NCBI RefSeq assembly: GCF_002797875.1
Contig: NZ_PGFC01000002.1
Coordinates: 62,001-126,000 of the forward strand
Source of the DNA: Pseudoscardovia suis
GTDB taxonomy: Bacteria; Actinomycetota; Actinomycetes; Actinomycetales; Bifidobacteriaceae
Length of the DNA stretch: 64,000 bases
Reading direction: 5' to 3'
Part shown: positions 30,230 to 38,607 of the stretch, in pieces
Layout of the letters: each line of letters starts with the position of its first letter
Numbering within the stretch: position 1 is the stretch's first letter
Notes under the pieces: model-generated
What the model saw: the letters and a program-made list of their open reading frames with translations, nothing else
What the model was told of the DNA's origin: nothing
Database searches by the model: none
Made by a program: the position numbers and the translations under genes

Positions 30230-30329
30230 CCACAAGCCTCGTCCCCGTCACGTGTGACTGGCTGATGCCATTGGCGCTGTAAGACTGATGCGAATGGGCG
30301 TTGGGCGGCCTTGGATGGGAATCTTTGCG

Positions 30330-30378
30330 AAGGAACCTCCGCGAGCTGTATGGCACAGCTTGCGGAGGTTCCTTTTTG
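30330..30378 (+). terminator. Terminator of the FAD oxidoreductase gene
   Basis: A long hairpin (AAGGAACCTCCGC paired with GCGGAGGTTCCTT, plus an inner AGCTGT/ACAGCT) is followed by five Ts. The rest of 30230-30527 holds no gene that I can support. Confidence 0.9.
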
Positions 30379-30513
30379 CCTGGACGTCGGTTGTTGTTGA
30401 GTATAGGTGGGCTGACGAAGGTCGGTGCTGAATGGGTGTCTGTGAGGGGCTGTTGAACGGGTTTGCCCGATGGTCCGCCGGACAGAGGTCTTTTCTAGGG
30501 CTCGCTTGTTTTC

Positions 30514-30560
30514 CGAGAAAAAGAAATGGGTGTGGTCGGGGAGAACCCTCGACCACACCC
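30514..30560 (-). terminator. Terminator of the ApbE-like gene
   Basis: GGGTGTGGTCG pairs with CGACCACACCC across an 11-base loop at 30528-30560. On the minus strand it is followed by the T-rich tail ATTTCTTTTTC. About 200 bases separate it from the ApbE-like stop, and that interval shows no other gene. Confidence 0.7.
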
Positions 30561-30759
30561 TGAGACAAGAGGAGTGAAGGATAAGTCTTGAATTATGCGC
30601 CTGCTCATTGCGAAATCACCCAAGCCTTGCATGGGATGCCGCGCGTAGTCTCCATCGCGGGTTTCCGCTAGGCGGCGTATACGCAGGCTCCATGCAGTGG
30701 CGCAGTGGAGGCAACTGTGCAGGCGACTGTGGATTCAGCGTGCTCGCAAGCCGAGCGGC

Positions 30760-31647
30760 TCAGGCATTGAGCACCATGAAGTCCGGGCGAGGATCGCCAA
30801 CGAGCAATCCCGGAACCGACGAGACTTCACCCGCCTTGACGTTGTAGAGGTTTTCTCCATCCGTCAGGACGATGGCGTTCAGCTTGTTGCGCTGTGCCAA
30901 ATCCATGAAGTTATTGGTACCGGCTGCCAGTGCAGCGGTGGACCAGACATCGGCCAGTGCCAGGTCAGGCGACACGATTGTCGTCTGCTCGCAGTCACGT
31001 GGTCCCATGAAGTGGAAGTTCGGCGAAATCATGTTCGCGAACGTCGTCGAGATGGCGCCGTTGCGAAGCACGACCTGCTGAAGCGGGGCACTGGAATCAA
31101 GCGAGTTCTTGATCGGGATGTTCCAGTTCGTCTCGAAGTCGCTGTTGGTTGCGTAAATCGTATCGTTACGCGAACCAAGGGAAGCGGACTGAACAATGTC
31201 TTTCTCGACGAGCGGGCGCACGTAGCGGTTGAAGGCCTCGTTGATGGCCCAGCCGCGCAGCATTCCAAACGGGTCAAGCTTGCCCTCGCGGAAAGGCTGG
31301 AAGTAACCCTCAGTGACGCGGTGTGCTTCAACGCACTTGGACACCACCTGAAGGAAGTCGTTGTTCTCGGACAATCCGGAATCATCGCCCCCGTTGTAGC
31401 GGGTCAGCAGTGACGTAGCCGACTTCGGGGAGAAGGTGTCCGACACGTACTTGAGGAACTTCTGAACCTCAATTGTCTGATCATCGAGGATGTTTTCATC
31501 CTTGACTCTCATCTGCAAAACATATGTTGCACCATCAACGGGCAGGACGCGGAGATGGAGCTGCTCAACCGGCTTGGTGTCGTTATCGGCTTTGTCGTCC
31601 CCGCGGCCGAATAGATGGAAACGCGAAGAAAATCCTGCGGCGGTCAT
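30760..31647 (-). CDS. ApbE-like FAD:protein FMN transferase
   Basis: 295 residues. ApbE proteins attach FMN covalently to Thr of target flavoproteins and bind FAD and a divalent metal. Visible family features are KLDPFGMLRGWAINEAF (about 125-141), a hydrophobic core strand with an NxxI/GAIST-like stretch (about 194-200), and the C-terminal ALADVWSTAALAAG (about 236), corresponding to the usual ADA(L/W)STA(L) segment. No signal peptide or lipobox is seen, so it is probably cytoplasmic, unlike many ApbE proteins. The sequence is divergent, so the activity is a family inference. AAAGGAG five bases before ATG 31647 fixes the start. No obvious flavoprotein target is encoded beside it. Confidence 0.75.
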   Translation of the reverse strand: MTAAGFSSRFHLFGRGDDKADNDTKPVEQLHLRVLPVDGATYVLQMRVKDENILDDQTIEVQKFLKYVSDTFSPKSATSLLTRYNGGDDSGLSENNDFLQVVSKCVEAHRVTEGYFQPFREGKLDPFGMLRGWAINEAFNRYVRPLVEKDIVQSASLGSRNDTIYATNSDFETNWNIPIKNSLDSSAPLQQVVLRNGAISTTFANMISPNFHFMGPRDCEQTTIVSPDLALADVWSTAALAAGTNNFMDLAQRNKLNAIVLTDGENLYNVKAGEVSSVPGLLVGDPRPDFMVLNA

Positions 31648-32204
31648 TTTTGGCTCCTTTCATATCGTCGAACCTGTATGGTGGACAGGTCGGTTTGATA
31701 GGGAAGACAGCTCCGCCTTATGGGCGTTGCATATGAGCCTTAAACAGCACGGCACTCCTCGTCGCTCTGCTCTGAGCTCTATCCCTACCTAAACCTAGGT
31801 TCCTCTTGCAGTTTTTTATTCTAGCAGTCTGGCGCTGGTCGACGTCGGCGTGTCGTGTGCAAATCGTGAAAAATTTTGATACATCGAACACTTCAAAGCG
31901 GTTGATTTTGCCGTGGTGAAACGTTTTTGCAAACTGTAAAAATTCCAGAATCAATGCTCTGAATCCTTGGAATCTTGCCTGTTTGGCTTGGTTCCGTTGT
32001 GTCGAACGTGGGGAAATCATGGGTGAAGGCGCGACCATTGTGCATATCGCTCAAATGACTTTGTGGGAACACGTGCGTATGACAGATTTCGAGAAAAGTG
32101 GTATGCGTGCGGTCGGTGGGTTGGTGTATTTTAGTGGAGTTGCTTTGGTGAAAGCATGACAGTGAATGCATGCGATTCGCTGGGCAGCGCGCTTACACAC
32201 TCCT
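31648..32204. other. Long divergent intergenic region before the rpsF operon
   Basis: About 560 bases with no convincing ORF, lower GC in the middle (31800-31980), and presumably promoters for both the ApbE-like gene and the ribosomal cluster. A TATTTT near 32128 is a weak -10 candidate. I cannot assign a structured RNA beyond the hairpin described next. Confidence 0.4.
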
Positions 32205-32225
32205 GTTGCGGGAACGTCCCGTAAC
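32205..32225 (+). promoter_or_regulatory. Leader hairpin of rpsF, possible S6:S18 autoregulatory site
   Basis: GTTGCGGGA pairs with TCCCGTAAC over a three-base loop, 23 bases before the rpsF start. Many bacteria control rpsF operons by binding of the S6:S18 complex to a leader hairpin. The position fits, but the conserved CCG-containing fold is not established here. Confidence 0.35.
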
Positions 32226-32248
32226 CATTAGCCCGAAGGAGGTGGGTG

Positions 32249-32542
32249 ATGTCTGCGCATAAATATGAACTGATGCTCATCGCTAATCCTGAGCTCGACG
32301 AGCACGCACTGCGTAAGCTCGTGGATCAGTATCTGGAAACCGTCACCAATGAAAAGGGTACGGTTGACGACATCAACGTGTGGGGTCGTCGCAAGCTTGC
32401 CTACGAGATCAACGGCAAGACCGAAGGCAACTACGTTGTGGTCAACTACACCGCTGAGCCGACGACTTCCGATGAGCTCGATCGTCTGTTGAACCTCAAC
32501 GAGGCAATCGTCCGCACCAAGATTCTGCGCAAGGACAAGTAA
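32249..32542 (+). CDS. rpsF: 30S ribosomal protein S6
   Basis: 97 residues, the normal length. S6 pairs with S18 on the platform of the small subunit. [13 protein letters not shown] at the N-terminus and the central [21 protein letters not shown] are diagnostic. GAAGGAGG precedes the ATG at 32249; a GTG three bases earlier is not needed. It leads the conserved rpsF-ssb-rpsR-rplI cluster. Confidence 0.98.
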   Translation: MSAHKYELMLIANPELDEHALRKLVDQYLETVTNEKGTVDDINVWGRRKLAYEINGKTEGNYVVVNYTAEPTTSDELDRLLNLNEAIVRTKILRKDK

Positions 32543-32757
32543 GTCCATCTGCGCGCAGGTCGCGGATGCTGAATGTCCTGACTCGGAAACCTTTCCATCA
32601 CACTCAGGCGGACATGTGAAAAACACACGTGTCTGCAGGAAACATGAGTCTACGGGGTAGTCCGATATACAATTGTCTGACTTCAAACCGCAGATTTGGA
32701 AAACCTATGCAGTGTGCAGCTGTGCAAGGCAGTTGCGAGATAAGGAGCATGAGCAAG

Positions 32758-33387
32758 ATGGCTGGAGAAACCCCGATTACCGTTATTGGGAACCTGGTGC
32801 AGGATCCTGAGCTGCGCAACGTGGGCAAGGGAACCGTATGCGATTTCCGCATTGCCTCTACGCCGCGCACCTACAACCGCACTTCCCAGCAGTGGGAAGA
32901 CGGCTCCACGCTGTTTCTGACGTGCTCGGCTTGGGACAGCCAGTATCAAACGCTGGCTTCCAACATCAAGGCCACTTTGAGCAAGGGCATGCGCGTGATC
33001 GTGCAGGGCAACCTGACGTCTCGCTCATACACCGCGCAGGATGGTTCTCAACGCACTGTGTTTGAAATCCACGTGAATGAGATCGGTCCCGCTCTGTCGC
33101 GAGCCACTGCAGTTGTCACCCGCGCCGGCGGTACCGGTGGCTATGGCAACGGCGCAAACGGTTACAACGGCGGTGCCAACGCACAGCGCGGCGGATACTC
33201 CGGTGGCGCACGCGGTGGCTATGGCAGCAATGCCCCGGCCGCTGCCCCCGCAGCACAGCCCGCTCCCACCCAGGATGTCTGGGGCGTGGAATCGCAGGGA
33301 GCACAAAGCTTCGGAAGTTTCGGGCACTCCGGTTCTTCCGACGCAGGTTCCGGTGATGATGAGTTTTCCGCAGGTGTGGATTTCTAA
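32758..33387 (+). CDS. ssb: Single-stranded DNA-binding protein
   Basis: 209 residues. An N-terminal OB-fold (about 1-115) begins TPITVIGNLVQDPELR and includes the DNA-contacting block FLTCSAWDSQYQTLASNI. A Gly/Asn/Tyr/Ala-rich linker (about 122-180) leads to an acidic tail ending DDEFSAGVDF, close in place to the classical SSB acidic tip. It coats single-stranded DNA and recruits repair and replication proteins. ATG 32758 has AAGGAG ten bases upstream; the in-frame ATG at 32749 would leave only one base of spacing. The gene lies between rpsF and rpsR, as in most bacteria. Confidence 0.96.
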   Translation: MAGETPITVIGNLVQDPELRNVGKGTVCDFRIASTPRTYNRTSQQWEDGSTLFLTCSAWDSQYQTLASNIKATLSKGMRVIVQGNLTSRSYTAQDGSQRTVFEIHVNEIGPALSRATAVVTRAGGTGGYGNGANGYNGGANAQRGGYSGGARGGYGSNAPAAAPAAQPAPTQDVWGVESQGAQSFGSFGHSGSSDAGSGDDEFSAGVDF

Positions 33388-33453
33388 TTCAATCATTGAT
33401 TGACATATCGCACACGACCTGTCACAAACATTTAGATTTAAAGGAGCATATTT

Positions 33454-33702
33454 ATGTCACGCAAGAGGCCGCAGCCCCCTGTTAAGCCGTTCAAGAAGAA
33501 GCCGAACCCGCTTCGCGCCGCCCATGTCAAGGAGATTGACTACAAGGACGTCGCACTGCTGCGCAAGTTCATTTCCGACCGCGGCAAGATCCGTTCCCGC
33601 CGTATCACTGGCGTCACCGTGCAGGAACAGCGCGAGATCTCCAAGGCGATCAAGAACGCCCGCGAGATGGCGCTTCTGCCCTACGCCTCCAACGGTCGCT
33701 GA
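33454..33702 (+). CDS. rpsR: 30S ribosomal protein S18
   Basis: 82 residues. The family core is obvious: [22 protein letters not shown], then [29 protein letters not shown] (consensus positions about 27-77). A basic N-terminus is typical. AAAGGAG precedes the ATG. It forms a heterodimer with S6 on the 30S platform. Its Cys-free sequence indicates the zinc-independent S18 form. Confidence 0.98.
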   Translation: MSRKRPQPPVKPFKKKPNPLRAAHVKEIDYKDVALLRKFISDRGKIRSRRITGVTVQEQREISKAIKNAREMALLPYASNGR

Positions 33703-33730
33703 ACCGGAAGTCGGAAAGGATTGAACGAAA

Positions 33731-34183
33731 ATGTCTAAGTCCGTTAAGGTCATCCTGACCAAGACCGTGTCCAACCTTGGCCAGTCCGGCGACGAAGTCC
33801 ACGTCAAGGCCGGCTATGCCCGCAACTTCCTGTTCCCGCAGGGGCTCGCCTTCGCATGGAGCAAGGGCGCAGGCAAGCAGGTTGAGGCTCTCAAGCGCGC
33901 TCGCCGCGCCAAGGCCCTCGCTTCCCGCGAAGACGCCGTGGCAGCAAAGAACGCCATTGAAGGTAGCGTCGTGACCATCGCTGCCAAGGTCTCCGAGTCC
34001 GGCAAGCTCTTCGGTGGCGTGAACGCCGCCGCTATCGCTGCCGCTCTCAAGGAAGCTGGCAACGCTGTTGAGGCTTCCGCCATCACGGTGGAACCCATCA
34101 AGACCACGGGTGAGTTCCCGGCAGAGGTGCAGCTGCATCCTGAAATCTCCGCGAAGTTCACCGTCAAGGTTGTCGCTGAGTAA
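33731..34183 (+). CDS. rplI: 50S ribosomal protein L9
   Basis: 150 residues. The N-terminal domain begins [20 protein letters not shown] and has the signature [13 protein letters not shown], followed by the long connecting helix and a C-terminal RNA-binding domain ending in VKVVAE. L9 binds 23S rRNA domain V near the L1 stalk. AAAGGA lies ten bases upstream. It is the last gene of the ribosomal cluster, followed by a strong terminator. Confidence 0.98.
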   Translation: MSKSVKVILTKTVSNLGQSGDEVHVKAGYARNFLFPQGLAFAWSKGAGKQVEALKRARRAKALASREDAVAAKNAIEGSVVTIAAKVSESGKLFGGVNAAAIAAALKEAGNAVEASAITVEPIKTTGEFPAEVQLHPEISAKFTVKVVAE

Positions 34184-34293
34184 GTCTGATTCAGACTGAG
34201 CGCCGGGCGGGACCCTGCAAGCGCCGTGAAGTCGTGTCCGATGGCATTCCATCCGGTGAAATCACGACGTGTTTGCTGCAGGCACACTCATGA

Positions 34294-34341
34294 AATCGGC
34301 CGCCGTATGTTGTGTTCGCAGCATACGACGGCCGATTCTTT
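34294..34341 (+). terminator. Terminator of the rpsF-rplI operon
   Basis: AATCGGCCGCCGTATG pairs with CATACGACGGCCGATT (one mismatch) and is followed by TTCTTTT. It lies upstream of the GtrA start at 34374, which argues against longer N-terminal readings of that gene. Confidence 0.88.
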
Positions 34342-34373
34342 TATGTGTATTGTCTGCGGCTTGTTCCCGCGGT

Positions 34374-34961
34374 ATGCGTATCATCAGTCGCGTGGAAAAA
34401 CTGTTTGAACAGGTAGTGAAGTTCGGCATCGTCGGCATCATTGCATTCTTTATCGATTGGGGCATCCTCAATCTGCTCGTCATCTTCCTGCATATGAATG
34501 CAACGGTGGCGGCAACCATTTCGTTCCTCATTTCGCTGTGTTTCAACTACATCGCCAGCATGAAGTATGTGTTCGTGCACCGCGATGACATGGCGCGTTG
34601 GATGGAAATGCTGATCTTCCTGCTCAGCTCTGCCATCGGTCTGCTGATCAATGACGCCATTATCTGGTGCTTCACAACGGTTATCATCGACCCGTCGGTG
34701 GCCGTGACCAACCACCCTCGATACACGTTGTACGCCAACATCGGCAAGCTCATCGCAACCGTCGTGGTGGCAGTATGGAATTTTGCAATTCGTAAGTGGC
34801 TGCTCGATGCTCCGGATCCTAGCAAGCCGGTTAACGAGCATTCCGCTGCGCATCGTCTCGGCACTTGGTCGCTGACACATGGACCGGGCGCCGCCCACCG
34901 CATGCAGAAAGCAGAACAGACGGCGGACGCATCTACGCCCACCAGTGAACACAAGCGCTAG
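34374..34961 (+). CDS. GtrA-family membrane protein
   Basis: 195 residues with four membrane helices. The opening QVVKFGIVGIIAFFIDWGIL (about 10-29) and FLISLCFNYIASMKYVFVHR (about 54) are typical of GtrA/PF04138. Such proteins are thought to help flip polyprenyl-linked sugars, or to assist GtrB-type transferases like the one at 16009-17043. The tail (about 150-195) is hydrophilic. ATG 34374 follows the rplI terminator; a reading from GTG 34269 would run through that hairpin. No ribosome site is strong. No partner is adjacent. Confidence 0.85.
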   Translation: MRIISRVEKLFEQVVKFGIVGIIAFFIDWGILNLLVIFLHMNATVAATISFLISLCFNYIASMKYVFVHRDDMARWMEMLIFLLSSAIGLLINDAIIWCFTTVIIDPSVAVTNHPRYTLYANIGKLIATVVVAVWNFAIRKWLLDAPDPSKPVNEHSAAHRLGTWSLTHGPGAAHRMQKAEQTADASTPTSEHKR

Positions 34962-35181
34962 GCGGTACGTTTTAGAACACAGCGGCGACAAGCGCCAGCC
35001 ATACCCCTGTGTGCAGGACTTCCGCTGCTTGAAGCAATCGCCTCGATTCACCCTCATTGCCTTTACAATGAGGGTGAATCCGTTTATGCGCGTGCCTTCG
35101 CAGACGATTGGCATGGTCCAGATGGATGTGCTGGAGCCATGGATCGCTGGGGAAGGGCGACTATCGAGGAATCGAGGAACA

Positions 35182-35529
35182 ATGCCCGTTATTCATACCC
35201 ATGTCAGCACTCCGCTCACCGCTGAAAACCGTGAACATCTCAAGACGGCATACGGCAAGGCGATCACAGCCGTGCCTGGCAAGTCCGAGGGATGGCTCAT
35301 GTGCCCGTTCGAATCCGATATGCCGATTTACTTTGGCGGCGACGATTCCCAGCCCGCGGCATACGTGGAGGTCAACGTGTTCGGCAGCTCCGTGCCTAAG
35401 TCCGCATGGGAAAAGCTGACGCATGCCATCATGGCAGCGCTGAACTCCGAGCTGGAGATTCCCGAGGACCGCATATACATCCGCTACACCGCAACCACCG
35501 ATTGGGGTTGGAACGGCGGCAATTTCTAG
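35182..35529 (+). CDS. MIF-like tautomerase-superfamily protein
   Basis: 115 residues. Met is followed directly by Pro, the catalytic N-terminal proline of tautomerases after Met removal. The C-terminal PEDRIYIRYTATTDWGWNGGNF (consensus positions about 94-115) is characteristic of macrophage-migration-inhibitory-factor relatives. The fold would trimerise. The natural substrate is unknown; phenylpyruvate-type keto-enol activity is the family default. GAGG precedes ATG 35182, whereas a longer reading from 34879 overlaps the GtrA gene. Confidence 0.83.
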   Translation: MPVIHTHVSTPLTAENREHLKTAYGKAITAVPGKSEGWLMCPFESDMPIYFGGDDSQPAAYVEVNVFGSSVPKSAWEKLTHAIMAALNSELEIPEDRIYIRYTATTDWGWNGGNF

Positions 35530-35549
35530 CCGTTCCACGTTTCTCTCCG

Positions 35550-35588
35550 CCCTGGAATCCGCCCTGGAATACGCCTTGGATTCCAGGG
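35550..35588. terminator. Inverted repeat between convergent genes
   Basis: CCCTGGAATCC pairs perfectly with GGATTCCAGGG across a 17-base loop. Further degenerate GGAATCC/GGATTCC units continue to about 35635. It lies between the MIF-like gene and the convergent LacI-type gene; no T-run is present. Confidence 0.45.
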
Positions 35589-35693
35589 TTGGGTTCCACG
35601 GTTGGATTCCACAGCGGAATCTTGCAGAGGAATCCCACATGGCGCCAGGCGGTCCGGTTGGCGACCCGCCTGGGTCGGTCAGCTCTGTGGGGC

Positions 35694-36944
35694 TCAGCCA
35701 AGTCTGTGGAATCTTTTCATTGTTGCGTAAACCGGAGTGGAGTCATCCAATTCGGCCGATTGCACAGGTGGCATGTCGTTGATGGTGCTGCCTCGCAATT
35801 CCAGCGTCGTCCCGAACAACAGATGGCAGGGAGCCTTCACTGATTCGTTGTCGGTAATCATGCCGTGAAGCAGCATCGCCGAGGCTTGGCCCATCGCCGA
35901 TGTGTTGAGCGTGAGTGTGCTCAATTCGGGATACACCTGCTGGGTTATGGGCGTGCCTTGGAACGTGATGAGGCTGACTTCATGGGGCACGTCTATGCCA
36001 CCTTCATGCAGCGCTTGCAGCGCCCCCACACCCATGGCGTCCGCGCAACAAAGAAACGCTTGGGGACGTGCGTTCCGATGCTCCATCATCGCCTGCCTCA
36101 TGAGTTTATAGCCACTATCCGCTGTGATCTGCCCGCGGTATACATAGCTGGGCACGAACAGGTTGCGTTGCGTCATGTAGTCGCGGAACGCGCGGAGGAA
36201 CGGGTCGTCATACATCACGTTTTGCTTGGAGAACTGCAAGTCAGTGCAGAGCAGTCCGATACGTGTCTGCCCGCGGCTGATGAAGAAATCAAGTGCGGCG
36301 ATAACTGACGATTCGATGTCGGGCGTGACGCAATTGCAACGTTTGGCGGTCGTGTCGGTGTAGATGGACAGCAATGGCTTTCGGAACTTTTGCAAATGCA
36401 CGATTTCTCGTGAGTCGAAGATTCCGACGGCTGCGATGGCGTCGGCAGGGTGGTCGGTGAGTTGCTCAACGACCTGCGGCAGGCTGCCGTTGAGACGCAT
36501 CACGGTATAGCCCAGCTGTTCCAGTTTGTTTTCCAATGGCACGCGAATGTAATACGCGAACATCTCTTCGCCTTTGAAAAACGGCGCGATTCTTTGCACC
36601 ACCGCCACGGTTTTGTGACCGTCGCGACCGGCTGATCCATGTGTGGTCCGGCGGTTTTTGTGATATCCCATTTGCGTGGCGACCGAGAAGATGCGGTCGC
36701 GGGTCGTGCTGCTCACTGACAGGGTGTCGTCGTTGTTGAGCACGCGGGAGACGGTGGCGGCTGAGACTCCGGCGACTTTGGCAACATCGCGGATGGTGGG
36801 GGACTTGCGGCTCCGCTTCTTGGCGCTGCCGGTCGGTGATGCGCTCGTGGTGGCTTTGGCGTAGTTACCTGATGGCGTGGTGTCTGCTGCAGCCGCAGTC
36901 GGGGCTGCGGTATTGGGCGAGGCGGATGGATGAAACTCGTTCAT
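35694..36944 (-). CDS. LacI/GalR-family transcriptional regulator
   Basis: 416 residues. An unusually long, low-complexity N-terminal tail (about 1-48, Ala/Thr/Pro/Ser) precedes the helix-turn-helix TIRDVAKVAGVSAATVSRVLNN (consensus positions about 49-70). A periplasmic-binding-protein-like sensor domain follows (about 100-400), with VSLITFQGTPITQQ typical of the hinge side. The family usually represses sugar-use genes until an effector sugar binds. The target is unknown; galE lies divergently upstream. A perfect palindrome at 37036-37048 is a candidate operator, suggesting autoregulation. No ribosome site is obvious close to ATG 36944. Confidence 0.9.
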   Translation of the reverse strand: MNEFHPSASPNTAAPTAAAADTTPSGNYAKATTSASPTGSAKKRSRKSPTIRDVAKVAGVSAATVSRVLNNDDTLSVSSTTRDRIFSVATQMGYHKNRRTTHGSAGRDGHKTVAVVQRIAPFFKGEEMFAYYIRVPLENKLEQLGYTVMRLNGSLPQVVEQLTDHPADAIAAVGIFDSREIVHLQKFRKPLLSIYTDTTAKRCNCVTPDIESSVIAALDFFISRGQTRIGLLCTDLQFSKQNVMYDDPFLRAFRDYMTQRNLFVPSYVYRGQITADSGYKLMRQAMMEHRNARPQAFLCCADAMGVGALQALHEGGIDVPHEVSLITFQGTPITQQVYPELSTLTLNTSAMGQASAMLLHGMITDNESVKAPCHLLFGTTLELRGSTINDMPPVQSAELDDSTPVYATMKRFHRLG

Positions 36945-37330
36945 GGTTGCTCATCTTCGATTCGTGGTGATGATTCGCGGCGATTCACAGTCATTCGAGA
37001 GGAATAAGCATGATATCGTTCGTGTGCTAACCGTCTGTTTAGTAAACATAGCATACAGTTTTATCGAGGCAGGCGCTGCTTGTTTCTGCGGGCGCTGCTT
37101 ATTGCGGATTTTCGCGGATCGTTGCTGATTGTCTCGGCAGGCGCTGATCTGCCTGGCAGAGCGTGGGCGTGCGCGGATTCGTAGGAATGCGCAGATTCGT
37201 GTATGCAGACGCGTTGAGAGATGTCCGCCCCTGCCTACAATGGAGACGGTGCGCAGATGGCTACGGCTGTTGCGGACTGCGATACAAAGCAACAAAGCGC
37301 GGTGCATGGCATCTGCGCGAAGGAGTGGGA
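36945..37330. other. Divergent region between the LacI-type gene and galE
   Basis: Contains the candidate operator at 37036-37048 and degenerate GC-rich short repeats (37075-37220, units like GGCGCTGCTT and CGCGGATT). galE has a good ribosome site (AAGGAG, five bases before ATG). No further gene is supported. Confidence 0.5.
37036..37048. promoter_or_regulatory. Candidate LacI-type operator
   Basis: TGTTTAGTAAACA is a perfect 13-bp palindrome about 90 bases upstream of the LacI-type start and 280 bases upstream of galE. On the minus strand a TATGCT that could serve as a -10 box lies next to it. Confidence 0.45.
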
Positions 37331-38332
37331 ATGACTGTATTGGTGCTGGGGGGAGCCGGTTACATCGGTTCACATATGGTTGACCGTCTCGTTGAGCGAG
37401 GCGAAGAGAAGGTCGTCGTGGTCGACAGCTTGGTGACGGGACACCGTGCCGCTGTCAATCCCGCGGCGAAGTTCTATCAGGGCGATCTGGCGGACCAGGA
37501 TTTCATGCGTCGTGTGTTCCACGAAAATCCGGACATTGACGCGGTCATTCATTTCGCTGCGTTCTCGCTTGTCGCTGAATCGATGGGCAATCCGCTCAAG
37601 TACTTCGATAACAACACCGCTGGCATGATCAAGCTGCTGGAAGTCATGAACGAGGTCGGTGTCAAGCGCATTGTGTTCTCGTCCACCGCTGCCACTTATG
37701 GCATCCCCGACAGCATGCCGATTCATGAGGATGACCCGCAGAGGCCGATCAATCCTTATGGCGAGAGCAAGCTCATGATGGAGAAGATCATGCGCTGGTC
37801 CGACGCCGCATACGGCATCAAGTTCGTGGCGCTGCGTTACTTCAACGTTGCCGGCGCCAAGCCGGACGGCTCCATCGGCGAGGACCACAATCCCGAAACT
37901 CACCTGCTGCCCATCGTGCTTCAGGTGGCGCAGGGCAAGCGCGATATGCTCAAGATCTTCGGCAACGATTACAACACGCCCGACGGCACGAATGTGCGCG
38001 ATTACGTGCATCCGTTTGATCTGGCGGACGCTCACATCCTCGCCGTCAAGTATCTGCGTGATGGCAATCCATCCGACGCTTTCAACCTCGGTTCGTCCAC
38101 GGGCTTTTCGAACCTGCAAATTCTCGAAGCCGCCCGTCGTGTGACCGGCAAGGAGATTCCGGCACAGATGGCGCCGCGCCGTCCCGGCGACCCCGACACG
38201 TTGATCGCTGCATCCGACAAGGCGCGTTCCGTGCTGGGATGGAAGCCTCAGTTCGATAACATCGACAAGATCATCGCCTCGGCATGGGCATGGCATTCCA
38301 CCCATCCGAATGGGTACGACGACCGCAACTAA
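37331..38332 (+). CDS. galE: UDP-glucose 4-epimerase
   Basis: 333 residues. It interconverts UDP-glucose and UDP-galactose (Leloir pathway and glycan precursors). NAD-binding [14 protein letters not shown] is near residue 7, FSSTAATYG near 117 carries the catalytic Ser/Thr, and [12 protein letters not shown] gives the YxxxK pair near 142. [10 protein letters not shown] and the C-terminal GDPDTLIA block are typical. ATG 37331 has AAGGAG at ideal spacing; longer readings have none. The gene is followed by its own terminator. It may supply UDP-galactose for the surface polysaccharide as well as for sugar catabolism. Confidence 0.96.
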   Translation: MTVLVLGGAGYIGSHMVDRLVERGEEKVVVVDSLVTGHRAAVNPAAKFYQGDLADQDFMRRVFHENPDIDAVIHFAAFSLVAESMGNPLKYFDNNTAGMIKLLEVMNEVGVKRIVFSSTAATYGIPDSMPIHEDDPQRPINPYGESKLMMEKIMRWSDAAYGIKFVALRYFNVAGAKPDGSIGEDHNPETHLLPIVLQVAQGKRDMLKIFGNDYNTPDGTNVRDYVHPFDLADAHILAVKYLRDGNPSDAFNLGSSTGFSNLQILEAARRVTGKEIPAQMAPRRPGDPDTLIAASDKARSVLGWKPQFDNIDKIIASAWAWHSTHPNGYDDRN

Positions 38333-38342
38333 TGCTGCGCAT

Positions 38343-38387
38343 GACCCTGGTGGCACGCCCTCGCTGGCTGCGTCACCAGGGTCTTTT
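38343..38387 (+). terminator. Terminator of galE
   Basis: GACCCTGGTG pairs with CACCAGGGTC over a 21-base loop and is followed by TTTT. Confidence 0.85.
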
Positions 38388-38607
38388 GCATAAACCGCCA
38401 CTAGTGGGACCAGTCGCAATCCTGTGGAATCCGTTTTGGGGTTCACCGTGCGGAAACCGATGCGACACATGTGAATGGATTCGGGATAATGGTGTGTGTC
38501 GCCAAAGCCATTGAGTAATGTTGGTTGTGAGTATGTGTCGATCAAATATGATGGCTAGTTGACGGCATGGCGCAGTCCCGCGGGGAACGTGAAAGGAAGG
38601 ACATCGC

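Noticed and set aside
34269-34373. N-terminal extension of the GtrA protein from GTG 34269
   Set aside because: It would be translated through the rplI terminator hairpin and adds a Cys/Arg-rich segment foreign to the family.
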